In this document: positions 1 through 8,247 of the stretch, piece by piece
Position numbering within the stretch: the first letter of the stretch is position 1
Layout: the number at the start of each line of letters is the position of its first letter
DNA from: Bdellovibrionales bacterium
Lineage (GTDB): Bacteria > Bdellovibrionota > JAFGOL01
Assembly (NCBI GenBank): GCA_022707945.1
Contig: JAKIZQ010000007.1
Coordinates: forward strand, 1 to 15,332
DNA length: 15,332 bases
Direction: 5' to 3'
Notes under the pieces: model-generated
Told to the model about the DNA's origin: nothing
Database searches by the model: none
Seen by the model: the letters and a program-made list of their open reading frames with translations, nothing else
Made by a program: the position numbers and the translations under genes

Positions 1-1
1 A

Positions 2-397
2 AGCTTATTGTTCAGCGCCGGATTACTTGGTAAGGAATTTCATATACCTTTTTGGGTAGTGTTAGCATGTCATGGAGCAATAGCTCTTGGCACTTTGTCT
101 GGAGGCTGGAGAATAGTTAAAACCATGGGACAAAAAATAACCAAGCTAAGACCAGTAGATGGTTTTTGCGCAGAAACTGGTGCGGCATTCTCGTTGTTCT
201 TTGCTTCTGCATTAGGGATACCAGTTAGTACGACTCATACTATAACGGGAGCTATAGTTGGTGTTGGTTCATTAAAAAGGATATCTTCTGTAAGATGGGG
301 CGTTGCTGGACAGATAGTTTGGGCTTGGATTCTTACAATCCCTGCGGCAGCGTTCATATCTGCAATTACATATTATATAGCTATTCATTTAGGATAA
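2..397 (+). CDS. pit: Inorganic phosphate transporter, PiT family (C-terminal part)
   Basis: This is the last ~131 codons of a PiT/PHO4-family phosphate permease, open at the window's left edge, so its true start lies outside. The PiT signature region is visible: a GGWRIVKTMG block, then KLRPVDGFCAETGAA, then a conserved turn with SALGIPVSTTHT, and finally a VRWGVAGQIVWAW helix leading into a hydrophobic C-terminal segment. These proteins take up phosphate across the inner membrane, driven by an ion gradient. The stop codon is four bases before the TTG start of ftsY, so the two are probably co-transcribed. No DUF47/PhoU-like partner is visible here; it could lie upstream. The family call is confident, and cation specificity cannot be read from this fragment. 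Confidence 0.93.
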   Translation, partial: SLLFSAGLLGKEFHIPFWVVLACHGAIALGTLSGGWRIVKTMGQKITKLRPVDGFCAETGAAFSLFFASALGIPVSTTHTITGAIVGVGSLKRISSVRWGVAGQIVWAWILTIPAAAFISAITYYIAIHLG

Positions 398-401
398 TAT
401 T

Positions 402-1247
402 TTGAGTTGGCTACTCTCTAAAATAAAGAGTATTTTTTCTGACGACAAAGTTAAACATGAATTTAATAATGAATTGGAACGTGTTTTGTACGAAGCAGAT
501 CTTGGTTCCGATGTTGTTAAAAAAGTATTATCGAGTGTAAGTAAAACCAAAAATGCAGAAGACGTTAAGCAATTAGTAGAAAATGAACTAATGACAGAAC
601 TTTTATCTTATAAAAAGGGATTTATTTTAGATGATGTTCTAACAGTAATATTGGTCGTCGGTGTTAATGGCGTTGGTAAAACAACAAGCACTGCAAAATT
701 AGCTAACTATATAAAGAATAAATATAATAAAAAAGTTATGCTTTCTGGTGCAGATACATTTAGGGCCGCTGGTGTTGATCAATTGGAGTTTTGGGCCAAT
801 AAGTTAGGAATTAGTTTTTTTTCTAAAGGACATGGTGCAGACCCAAGTGCAGTTGCATACGAATCTGTGCTTAAGGCAAAGAGCGATGCAGTTGATGTAC
901 TTATTATAGATACCGGAGGTAGACTTCATACTCAAGATGGCTTGATGTCTGAAGTGTCCAAGATGCAAAGAGCAATAAAAAAGTCTCTTGGAACAGATCC
1001 AAAACATGTGTTAATGATTCTTGATTCAACACAAGGACAGAACATCAAAAACCAACTTGAACTTTTTAATGAAGCCTTGAATATAAGTGGGTTGATAATA
1101 ACAAAATTTGATGCAACAGCAAAAGGTGGTGCACTTTTTGGTGCTTTAAGGTTGATACGAAAACCGATATTCTTTGTTTGTAACGGTGAACAGCTTGAAA
1201 ATATTAGTGAATTTGAGCCCAGTAGTTTCGTTCGTAAAATCTTGTAA
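402..1247 (+). CDS. ftsY: Signal recognition particle receptor FtsY
   Basis: FtsY is the SRP receptor GTPase that docks ribosome-nascent chain-SRP complexes at the inner membrane for insertion of membrane proteins. The 281-residue protein has a short N domain (about 1-75) and a full G domain. G1 P-loop GVNGVGKTT is at 87-95, ADTFRAAGVDQL at 117-128, DTGGR at 170-174 and TKFD with AKGG at 234-243. The long acidic A domain of E. coli FtsY is absent; an amphipathic start (MSWLLSKIKSIF) could provide membrane contact. The start is TTG at 402, chosen because an AGGA sits seven bases upstream and no ATG gives a complete N domain. DTGGR and TKFDATAKGG are mild variants of the usual DTAGR and TKLDGTAKGG. 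It follows the phosphate transporter by four bases. Confidence 0.96.
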   Translation: MSWLLSKIKSIFSDDKVKHEFNNELERVLYEADLGSDVVKKVLSSVSKTKNAEDVKQLVENELMTELLSYKKGFILDDVLTVILVVGVNGVGKTTSTAKLANYIKNKYNKKVMLSGADTFRAAGVDQLEFWANKLGISFFSKGHGADPSAVAYESVLKAKSDAVDVLIIDTGGRLHTQDGLMSEVSKMQRAIKKSLGTDPKHVLMILDSTQGQNIKNQLELFNEALNISGLIITKFDATAKGGALFGALRLIRKPIFFVCNGEQLENISEFEPSSFVRKIL

Positions 1248-1320
1248 TTCCTTGACTTTTTAAGGTTTTTCTGCAAATCTTTTACTGCTCTAATAATAAA
1301 AATATGTTTGGAGATATTAA

Positions 1321-1620
1321 ATGAAGGAGGAAGGCGGAAGCAGCGTAGATATTGAAATATTGGGGCGGAAACTGAGGGTAGGCAGTAAGGATAACGTCAA
1401 CAGTGAGCACATTATAAGAGTTGCAAAATATGTTGATCAGGAAATGAGAAATACTGAAAGATCCTTGGGTACCGCAACTTCGATCGATATAGCCATTATA
1501 ACAGCCATGACAATTGCCGATAAAAACATTAGGAATTTAGAACAGCAAACGGGAGAACTTTCTGTTTTGCTTGATAAATCCGAGAGGCTAATTAATTTTA
1601 TAGATGAAAGAATGAGCTGA
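1321..1620 (+). CDS. zapA: Cell division protein ZapA
   Basis: ZapA binds FtsZ and cross-links protofilaments, stabilising the Z ring. The 99-residue product has the family layout: an N-terminal beta-rich globular part (VDIEILGRKLRVGS, about residues 9-22), a helix with the typical VAKYVDQEM pattern near 34-42, an IAIITAMTIAD segment, and a C-terminal coiled-coil helix (about 66-97). Length is normal. The ATG at 1321 is preceded by GGAG at 1310-1313. It is separated from ftsY by 73 bases and from rny by 59 bases. The zapA-rny order is common in bacteria that use RNase Y and have ZapA. The family is short and divergent, so the call rests on pattern plus neighbourhood. Confidence 0.9.
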   Translation: MKEEGGSSVDIEILGRKLRVGSKDNVNSEHIIRVAKYVDQEMRNTERSLGTATSIDIAIITAMTIADKNIRNLEQQTGELSVLLDKSERLINFIDERMS

Positions 1621-1653
1621 TCCGCTTTAAAATTTCTACTCTTTTATTTTTTT

Positions 1654-1671
1654 ATCTCCTGTAAAGGAGGT
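1654..1671 (+). promoter_or_regulatory. Hairpin covering the rny ribosome binding site
   Basis: A seven-pair stem (ATCTCCT at 1654-1660 with AGGAGGT at 1665-1671, one G-U pair) closes a GTAA loop, which fits the GNRA tetraloop class. The right arm is a near-perfect Shine-Dalgarno, AAGGAGGT at 1664-1671, eight bases before the rny ATG. The anti-SD-matching bases are thus paired in the folded RNA. That would lower or tune translation of RNase Y, or shield the site until a ribosome or protein opens it. The pairing is seen directly; the regulatory role is inferred. Confidence 0.5.
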
Positions 1672-1679
1672 TAAAGCTT

Positions 1680-3236
1680 ATGTTGCAGGCTATTTATATA
1701 GGCCTTGGTGCCTTTTTATTTGGCGGGATTATAAGTGCTCTCTATTTTATCTTAAGGGACAAAGTGTTTGTTTCTAATGCAAGAAGAGAAGCACAAAGGT
1801 TGTTGGAAGATGCGAAGAACGAAAGCGAAAGGGTACAGAAAGAATCAAAGATACAGTTAAAGGAACAGATGCTCCATTCCAAAATGGAGATAGAGAGAGA
1901 AATAAAGGACAAGACAAGAGATATTCAAGCTTGGGAAAAAAGACTTTTATCCAAAGAAGAGAACCTAGATAAGAAGATATCTCTTATAGATACTAAAGAA
2001 GAAAAAATTAAAAAGCAGGAAGATGATTTAACTCTTGCTCAGAAAAAAATTAATGATGAGATAGAACTCTACAACAACAAGGTTAAAGAAGCACAGAAAA
2101 AACTGGAGTCTCTTACTGGGGTAACGACAGAAGAAGCTAAAAGATTACAGGTTGAGATGATAGTTGCAGATGCAAAACATGAGGCTGCAAAAAGAATAAA
2201 AATAATAGAGGACGAATATAAGGAAGAAGCAGAAAAGAAAGCAAAATATGTAATATCAACTGCAATACAAAGATATGCTGGTGAGTATGTGGCAGAAAGA
2301 ACTATCTCATCTGTTACTCTGCCAAGCGATGAGCTTAAGGGTAGGATAATAGGTAGAGAGGGAAGAAACATTCGTGCCATAGAAGCTGCAACAGGGGTTG
2401 ACCTTATAATAGATGATACACCTGAAACAGTTGTTATTTCTGGTTTTGACCCTGTTAAAAGAGAAGTTGCAAGGCTTTCTATAGAGAGGCTGATAGCTGA
2501 TGGCAGGATACATCCCGGAAGAATAGAAGAGATAGTAGATAAAGTAAGAAAAGAAATAGATAAAGAAGTAAAAGATCATGGCGAACAGGCTATGTTCGAA
2601 GTTGGTGTGCAAGGTATACATCCTGAAATATTAAAACTCATAGGTTCTTTGAAATATAGAACCAGTTATTCTCAAAATCAGTACATACATTCTTTAGAAG
2701 TAGCTTTCTTGTCAGGAACTATTGCTGGAGAACTTGGCTTTGATGTTAAGCTGGCCAAAAGAGCAGGTCTGTTACACGATATAGGTAAAGCTATAGATCA
2801 CTCTGTAGAAGGATCGCATGCTCAAATAGGTGCTGATCTTGCGAAAAAATATGGAGAAAAGCCAGAGATAATACATTCAATAAGATCACACCATGAAGAA
2901 GAAAAACCAGAGACGGTACTAGATTTTATTGTTCAAGCAGCAGACGCTTTAAGTAGTGCAAGACCAGGTGCAAGAAGAGAGATGCTTGAATCATATGTTA
3001 AGAGGGTGGAAGATCTGGAAAAGATCTCTACATCATTTGCGGGTGTAGACAAAGCTTTTGCCATACAAGCAGGTAGAGAAGTTAGAGTAATGGTGAAGAG
3101 CGAAGAAATATCTGACGAGTCTGCTGTTGTTCTATCACGTGATATAGCTAAAAAGATCGAAGATGATCTTTCATATCCCGGACAGATAAAAGTTACTGTT
3201 ATAAGAGAGACCAGAGCGGTTGGTGTGGCAAAGTAA
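1680..3236 (+). CDS. rny: Ribonuclease Y
   Basis: RNase Y is a membrane-anchored endoribonuclease that starts mRNA decay. The 518-residue protein has every expected part: one N-terminal membrane helix (about 3-25), a long charged coiled coil (about 30-200), a KH RNA-binding domain with the GxxG loop (IGREGRN, 224-230), and an HD phosphohydrolase domain with HSLE at 337, HD at 366-367, SHH at 403-405 and a downstream QAADALSSARPGAR block. Length matches the family. The start has the best Shine-Dalgarno in the window, which lies inside a hairpin. Its TAA stop overlaps the ymdB ATG by one base (TAATG), implying translational coupling. No missing catalytic residues were seen. Confidence 0.97.
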   Translation: MLQAIYIGLGAFLFGGIISALYFILRDKVFVSNARREAQRLLEDAKNESERVQKESKIQLKEQMLHSKMEIEREIKDKTRDIQAWEKRLLSKEENLDKKISLIDTKEEKIKKQEDDLTLAQKKINDEIELYNNKVKEAQKKLESLTGVTTEEAKRLQVEMIVADAKHEAAKRIKIIEDEYKEEAEKKAKYVISTAIQRYAGEYVAERTISSVTLPSDELKGRIIGREGRNIRAIEAATGVDLIIDDTPETVVISGFDPVKREVARLSIERLIADGRIHPGRIEEIVDKVRKEIDKEVKDHGEQAMFEVGVQGIHPEILKLIGSLKYRTSYSQNQYIHSLEVAFLSGTIAGELGFDVKLAKRAGLLHDIGKAIDHSVEGSHAQIGADLAKKYGEKPEIIHSIRSHHEEEKPETVLDFIVQAADALSSARPGARREMLESYVKRVEDLEKISTSFAGVDKAFAIQAGREVRVMVKSEEISDESAVVLSRDIAKKIEDDLSYPGQIKVTVIRETRAVGVAK

Positions 3237-4036
3237 TGAAGATAATATTCTTTGGCGACATAGTAGCTAAAGCAGGAAGACGAGCTCTACACAAATATCT
3301 TCCTCAGATAAGATCAAAATTCAGTCCAGATTTTATTATTGCTAATGGAGAAAATGCATCTGGTGGAATGGGGTTAACCCCAGATGTAGCCGAAGAACTT
3401 TTTATAATGGGTATAGACGTATTAACCTCTGGTAATCATATATGGAAGTATAAGGAACTTTATAATTACCTTGATTCAAGGTCTGAGAAAATAATACGTC
3501 CGTTGAACTATCCTAACAGTGATATGTTCTCTACCCCAGGTCTTGGCTATACCGTTGTCAAAAGAGGGGACTATGAATTTGTGGTTATAAATATAATGGG
3601 CAGAACATTTGTTCAAACCATAGATTGTCCTTTTAAGGCCGTTGATAGTGTTTTGTCAAAACATCCACTAACCAAAAACAGAATGATCTTCGTCGATTTT
3701 CACGCAGAAACCACTAGTGAAAAAGAAGCAATGGGATGGTATCTTGATGGAAAGGTTACTGCTGTGTTCGGGACACATACACATGTTCAAACTGCTGACG
3801 AAAGGATACTTCACAAAGGGACAGCATATATAACAGACGCAGGTATGTGTGGACCTATGGATACTGTAATAGGTGTTGATAGAGATATAATAATACAAAG
3901 GTTCTTAACACAACTACCAATAGCATTTAAATTTAGCGACGAGAGTAATCTTGGCGTTAATGGTGTTTGTGTAGAAGCTGATCCTTCTACAGGTAAAGCT
4001 ATTAAGGTAGAAAGAATATTATATAGAGAACATTAA
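3236..4036 (+). CDS. ymdB: YmdB-family metallophosphoesterase
   Basis: This belongs to the TIGR00282/YmdB family of dimetal phosphodiesterases; Bacillus YmdB hydrolyses 2',3'-cyclic nucleotides and affects RNA turnover and multicellular behaviour. Of 266 residues, metal-binding positions are visible as D8 (FGDIV), E39 (NGEN), N67-H68 (SGNH), H156 (DFHAE) and the H181-x-H183 pair (GTHTHV), with the family-typical ITDAGMCGP at 199-207. It starts on the last base of the rny stop codon, a very common pairing that fits shared work in RNA metabolism. Its TAA stop shares bases with the convergent serS stop, and no terminator lies between them. Native substrate in this organism is unknown. Confidence 0.95.
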   Translation: MKIIFFGDIVAKAGRRALHKYLPQIRSKFSPDFIIANGENASGGMGLTPDVAEELFIMGIDVLTSGNHIWKYKELYNYLDSRSEKIIRPLNYPNSDMFSTPGLGYTVVKRGDYEFVVINIMGRTFVQTIDCPFKAVDSVLSKHPLTKNRMIFVDFHAETTSEKEAMGWYLDGKVTAVFGTHTHVQTADERILHKGTAYITDAGMCGPMDTVIGVDRDIIIQRFLTQLPIAFKFSDESNLGVNGVCVEADPSTGKAIKVERILYREH

Positions 4037-5310
4037 GCTCTGCTTATTTTATCTATACCCATGTATGGACGAAGCACTTCTGGTATAAGAACTTCTCCCT
4101 CTTTTGTTTGATACTGTTCTAATATAGCTATTACTGTTCTACCTAACGCCAGACCACTTCCATTTATTGTATGTGCGAAGGTTGGTTTACCAGTGCTCTT
4201 ATCTCTGTATCTTATTTTTGATCTTCTTGCTTGGAAATCAAGGAACAAGCTACAGGAAGATATCTCTCTATAGTCGTTAGCTGAAGGCAACCATACTTCT
4301 AGATCATAGCATTTTGCTGCTGCAAAACCGATATCTCCTGAACATAGTTGTACAACTCTATAATGTAAGCCTAGTAATTGTAAGATTTTTTCTGCGTCTT
4401 TAGTTAGATCTTCGTGTTCTTGTATAGAGGATTGTTGATCTGTTATTTTTACAAGCTCTACTTTATTGAATTGATGTTGCCTAATCATGCCTCTGGTGTC
4501 TTTACCATAACTACCAGCTTCACTTCTAAAGCAAGAAGAAAAGGCAGCAAATTTAATAGGGAGTTTCTCTTGTTCTATTATTTCATCAGAATAAAAATTT
4601 GTAACAGGTACTTCTGCTGTTGGTATTAAGTAATATGGAAAATTCTCTAGTTTAAAAAGGTCTTCCTTAAATTTAGGTAATTGGCTTGTGCCGATTAAGG
4701 ATTGTTCATTTACTATTAGTGGCGTTAGGAGCTCTTTATAACCACTTTCTTTTGTGTGTGTGTCTAACATGAAATTTATTAGCGCCCTTTCAAGTTTAGC
4801 TCCAAGACCACACATAAAAACGAATCTTGCACCAGTTACTTTCCCAGCTCTTTTAAAATCTATGATACCTAGTTCTTCGCCTATATCTACGTGATCTTTA
4901 GGGTTAAAATCAAGTTTTGGTTTATCGCCCCAAGTTCTGATTACTTTATTATCTGAAGACTCCTTACCTTTAGGTACATCTGGTAATAAATAATTCGGTA
5001 TGGATAGTATTAATGAATCGAGTTCTTTTTGGGCTTTTTCTAATTTTGAATCTAGCTCAGCGAGCTGATTATCTATTTTCTTTATATCTTGTTCTATTAA
5101 AGAGGTGTCTTGAGAAGCTTTTTTTGCCTTAGCAAATTCTTGGCTTTTTTGTTTTTTTTCATTTCTTAATTTTTCTACATTGGTTATTAGTTCTCTTCTT
5201 TCTTTGTCTATATCAACTATTTTGTCCACAATTGTTGTTTCACTACCTCTTGCAGACAATGAATCTTTATATTCATTTGGATTTTCAGATAATCTTTTAA
5301 GGTCTATCAT
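4033..5310 (-). CDS. serS: Seryl-tRNA synthetase
   Basis: SerRS charges tRNA-Ser with serine in the cytoplasm. The 425-residue length is typical. The N-terminal part (about 30-100) is the two-helix coiled-coil arm that grips the long variable arm of tRNA-Ser. The class II core follows: TAEVP at 231-235, motif 2 as FRSEAGSYGKDTRGM with RQHQF (261-281), an SSCSLFLDFQARR block at 351-363, and motif 3 as GSGLALGRTVIAILEQYQ (384-401). The start ATG follows an AAAAGGA with nine or ten bases of spacing. It is 17 bases downstream of the TPR gene, so it appears to be last in the long minus-strand operon, although a housekeeping gene may well have its own promoter inside the TPR gene. Confidence 0.97.
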   Translation of the reverse strand: MIDLKRLSENPNEYKDSLSARGSETTIVDKIVDIDKERRELITNVEKLRNEKKQKSQEFAKAKKASQDTSLIEQDIKKIDNQLAELDSKLEKAQKELDSLILSIPNYLLPDVPKGKESSDNKVIRTWGDKPKLDFNPKDHVDIGEELGIIDFKRAGKVTGARFVFMCGLGAKLERALINFMLDTHTKESGYKELLTPLIVNEQSLIGTSQLPKFKEDLFKLENFPYYLIPTAEVPVTNFYSDEIIEQEKLPIKFAAFSSCFRSEAGSYGKDTRGMIRQHQFNKVELVKITDQQSSIQEHEDLTKDAEKILQLLGLHYRVVQLCSGDIGFAAAKCYDLEVWLPSANDYREISSCSLFLDFQARRSKIRYRDKSTGKPTFAHTINGSGLALGRTVIAILEQYQTKEGEVLIPEVLRPYMGIDKISRA

Positions 5311-5327
5311 TTCTTTGTCATCCTTTT

Positions 5328-8237
5328 TTAGTTACTTATTTTTGATATTATATCTTTAACTTCAACTGCATTTGCATCATCGGGAGCTCTCTTAATGAAT
5401 TCTTCGCACGAATTCTTTGCCTCTGCAAACATTTTCATTTGATAGAATATTATGCATTCTACATGATAGATGTCGTTTATAGAGGGATCTATATGTCTTG
5501 CTTGTTTTACCATGGTCTCTGCGGCTGTAAAGTCCTTGGCAGCATAATATGCTTTTGCGAGCCCGAGCAAACCATAGGGGTCTTTTTTATTTTCTTTTAA
5601 CATTTTGCTGTATAGTTCTACTGCTTTTTGGGCCTTATTAAGTTTTATGTAGGTATCTCCAAGAAGAAGATAAGAATTCCTAATGAAAGGATTATATTCT
5701 ATTTCTCTTGTTAGTGCTTCTTCTGTATTTTCGTATTGTTCGTTCTTATAATACATTTTAGCCAAGGTATAGTGTGCCATAGGATATCTCGGACACAATT
5801 CTATCAGTTTTAAAAGTTCCTGTTCACAATTAGCTTGCTGTCCAAGACTGCAAAGTATTTTTGATTTCTGATCATAAGCTTCAAGGTAGTAAGGAGCAAT
5901 TATGGCAATTGTATCATAATATGATACAGCATCTTTATTCCTTCCCAATTTTTGACTTAATTCTGCATAATATTTTAGTGCCAGGATAGAGTATTTATTC
6001 TTTTTTAATGCCTCTTTCAATTGTAATTCCGCTCTATCATAGTCCATTGCATCCATATAGGCCATGGCTAGAGCTACAGATATTTCTGCTACTTCAGGAA
6101 ATATTCTTTTTAGGTTTTCTACATACTTTTCTGCTTTTGATATATGATCTGTTCTTGCCAGTATTCTTGCAAGATAAATATACGACTCAAACATGTCTGG
6201 TTGAGTGTTTAATACTTTTTCAAACAACAACCTTGCTTCATCATATTTTTCGTATTTCAAATTCAATTTTGCTAGCATGAACAAGGAGTCAACATGAGAA
6301 AAATTTTGGCTTACCGCTTTATGATAATACTCTACAGCTTCTTTTTCCATTCCACTCTTGGCATGAAGATACCCTATGGCAAAAAGAGCGTCAGGGTTTT
6401 CTGGATCTATTTCTTGTGCTTTCTTTAGGTTATTAGTAGCCTCTTGGAATAAATATAGGTCTGTTTGTATTATCGATAATTTTACTAATGCAGGCAAAGA
6501 TAGTTTGTCTATCTTTAAGCTTTCACTGTAAGCATCAATAGCTTTTGCATATTCATAACTCAATCTGTATGATTCGCCAAGTTTATACCACGCGATCATG
6601 TTCTGTGGTTCAAGGCTTGTTGCCATTCTGTATTGTAATGAACTATCCCTGTATTTTTGAAGGTGCAATAGTTCGTCTCCTCTCATTAAAAAGGTGCTTG
6701 ATTCAATATATGTGTTTGGCATTTGTAGAGCAGTCTTTTTATATTTTGAGACATCTCCTCCTAACTGCTCAAAGGCTATCATCGCTTTTACATTAGAAGA
6801 TGAGAAGTCCAGCGCTTTTTCATAGAACAAATTAGCTGACTCTATGTCGGAGTTCTGGACAGCTATGTTTCCCAATAGATATAGTATAGTAGATGCATCT
6901 TCGTGATTTATGTTGGAAACGTTTTCCTTTAAGTATGTAAACATTTTTGTTGCAGCAGCATCTTTGTTCATCTCAAAAAGCCTTATTTGTGATTCAGAAT
7001 GATCAGGATTTAGCCGTAAGGCTGTCCTGAGATCTGTTGCGGCCATTTCATATTCTTTGTTGTTCATTCTTATTAGTGCTTGTATGTAATATGATCTTGG
7101 GTATTCAGATGCTTGGTTCTTGTTTATTGAGGATGTTATTTGGAACGCAGAATTATAATCTCCACTACCAATTAGTGATTCTGCTGCTGTTGTTAGTGTT
7201 TTATTATCTATCTTTGTTGGATCTTTTACTAATGACATTAACTCATTGAAAATAGATATAGAGCTCTTGTAATCTTTTTGAGAGTTAAAATAAGCTATTT
7301 TAGCCAATGATATAGTTTCAATATTCTGGTCGGACTTTTCGGCTCTATTTATTATAGCCCTTAAAGCATTAACGTATTCAGTGTCCTTCTTTGAAATATT
7401 GTATAGTCGAGCATAGCAGTACGCTATGTATGATAATATGCTAGGTGAATTTACATCGTATTCCACTGCTTCATGTAATAGATTTAATGCTTTTTTGTAG
7501 TTTAGAAGATTATCTTGTCCCAAAAGCTTGACGGCTTCTTGTTTTAACTTTAGTGCTTCTTGAGGAGAATATTTGATTGTTTCTGCTACTGGTAGTTTTA
7601 TTTCTATATAGTTTTTTTCTAATCTTACGCCATTTATGTCTATAGAGTTAACATCATTGCCTTTACCCAAACCTAACACCAGTACAATTAGCAACAAAAT
7701 TAAAGAAACACCGATAATCAGTTTCGTTTTTTTAGATAAGGCTTTGTGTTCCTGTGGTTCATCAAGAGAGACAATAACGGCTTGTGGTATTATTGGCGAT
7801 TTTTTTTCTGGATCTAGTACAGCTTGTTCTTTCTTTTTTATTAGTGATTCAGCAACAACTCTTATGTCTTCACTATTATATATTTCTGTTTTTTCTGCTT
7901 TATCTTTTTTCTTGTTGTTGGTTTTTTTTGATAGATCATCTTGAATAGTCGTTTTATCTAATTTATCTTTTTTATTTTTGATATTGGTCTTCGTAGGTGA
8001 ATCTATGAAAGTTTCTTTATCGCTCACCTTAACTTCTTTTTCTATTTCAAAAGCCCCCATAAATACATCATAGAAATGCTCTATCTTAGCTATGTTTATC
8101 CATTCACCATCTGGATATTGCCTTACTTCTTCTTCTCCATTTATTATGTTGTCATAAATCATGTCATCTATCTCTAGTTCAGAGAAAGGGCCTCTTATTA
8201 AGTTGTCTTTAAATTTTATTAGGTATTTCTTTTCCAT
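5328..8237 (-). CDS. Large GYF-like/TPR membrane protein
   Basis: A 969-residue multidomain protein with no enzymatic motif that I can see. Residues 4-58 resemble the GYF_2 adaptor fold (LIKFKDNLIRGPFSELE, ending DGEWINI). A lysine-rich, low-complexity linker follows (about 63-170). One membrane helix spans about 172-191, with KKTK before it, suggesting an N-in orientation. The rest, from about 225 on, is a long array of tetratricopeptide repeats with recurring A-x-x-x-L-x-x-A-L and D-P-x-N-P-x-A patterns; I judge well over ten repeats. The TPR array would face the periplasm and the GYF-like domain the cytoplasm. It begins 10 bases after the last complex I-like gene (Shine-Dalgarno AGGTGA overlaps that stop) and ends 17 bases before serS. 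It may be a scaffold or assembly factor; function is unknown. Confidence 0.82.
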   Translation of the reverse strand: MEKKYLIKFKDNLIRGPFSELEIDDMIYDNIINGEEEVRQYPDGEWINIAKIEHFYDVFMGAFEIEKEVKVSDKETFIDSPTKTNIKNKKDKLDKTTIQDDLSKKTNNKKKDKAEKTEIYNSEDIRVVAESLIKKKEQAVLDPEKKSPIIPQAVIVSLDEPQEHKALSKKTKLIIGVSLILLLIVLVLGLGKGNDVNSIDINGVRLEKNYIEIKLPVAETIKYSPQEALKLKQEAVKLLGQDNLLNYKKALNLLHEAVEYDVNSPSILSYIAYCYARLYNISKKDTEYVNALRAIINRAEKSDQNIETISLAKIAYFNSQKDYKSSISIFNELMSLVKDPTKIDNKTLTTAAESLIGSGDYNSAFQITSSINKNQASEYPRSYYIQALIRMNNKEYEMAATDLRTALRLNPDHSESQIRLFEMNKDAAATKMFTYLKENVSNINHEDASTILYLLGNIAVQNSDIESANLFYEKALDFSSSNVKAMIAFEQLGGDVSKYKKTALQMPNTYIESSTFLMRGDELLHLQKYRDSSLQYRMATSLEPQNMIAWYKLGESYRLSYEYAKAIDAYSESLKIDKLSLPALVKLSIIQTDLYLFQEATNNLKKAQEIDPENPDALFAIGYLHAKSGMEKEAVEYYHKAVSQNFSHVDSLFMLAKLNLKYEKYDEARLLFEKVLNTQPDMFESYIYLARILARTDHISKAEKYVENLKRIFPEVAEISVALAMAYMDAMDYDRAELQLKEALKKNKYSILALKYYAELSQKLGRNKDAVSYYDTIAIIAPYYLEAYDQKSKILCSLGQQANCEQELLKLIELCPRYPMAHYTLAKMYYKNEQYENTEEALTREIEYNPFIRNSYLLLGDTYIKLNKAQKAVELYSKMLKENKKDPYGLLGLAKAYYAAKDFTAAETMVKQARHIDPSINDIYHVECIIFYQMKMFAEAKNSCEEFIKRAPDDANAVEVKDIISKISN

Positions 8238-8247
8238 CAGTTTTCAC

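Noticed and set aside
1248..1320. Terminator after ftsY (CCTT...AAGG then T-run) and a TTGACT -35 for zapA at 1252-1257.
   Set aside because: The stem is only four pairs, and the spacing to any -10 leaves AAATCT, a poor match. The gap may hold weak signals, but none is supportable.
1621..1679. 6S RNA gene, often located near zapA.
   Set aside because: The gap to rny is only 59 bases, far too short; it holds only the ribosome-site hairpin.
3370..3381. Perfect 12-base palindrome GGGGTTAACCCC.
   Set aside because: It lies inside ymdB coding for conserved residues (MGLTPD) with no sign of a regulatory role; likely chance.
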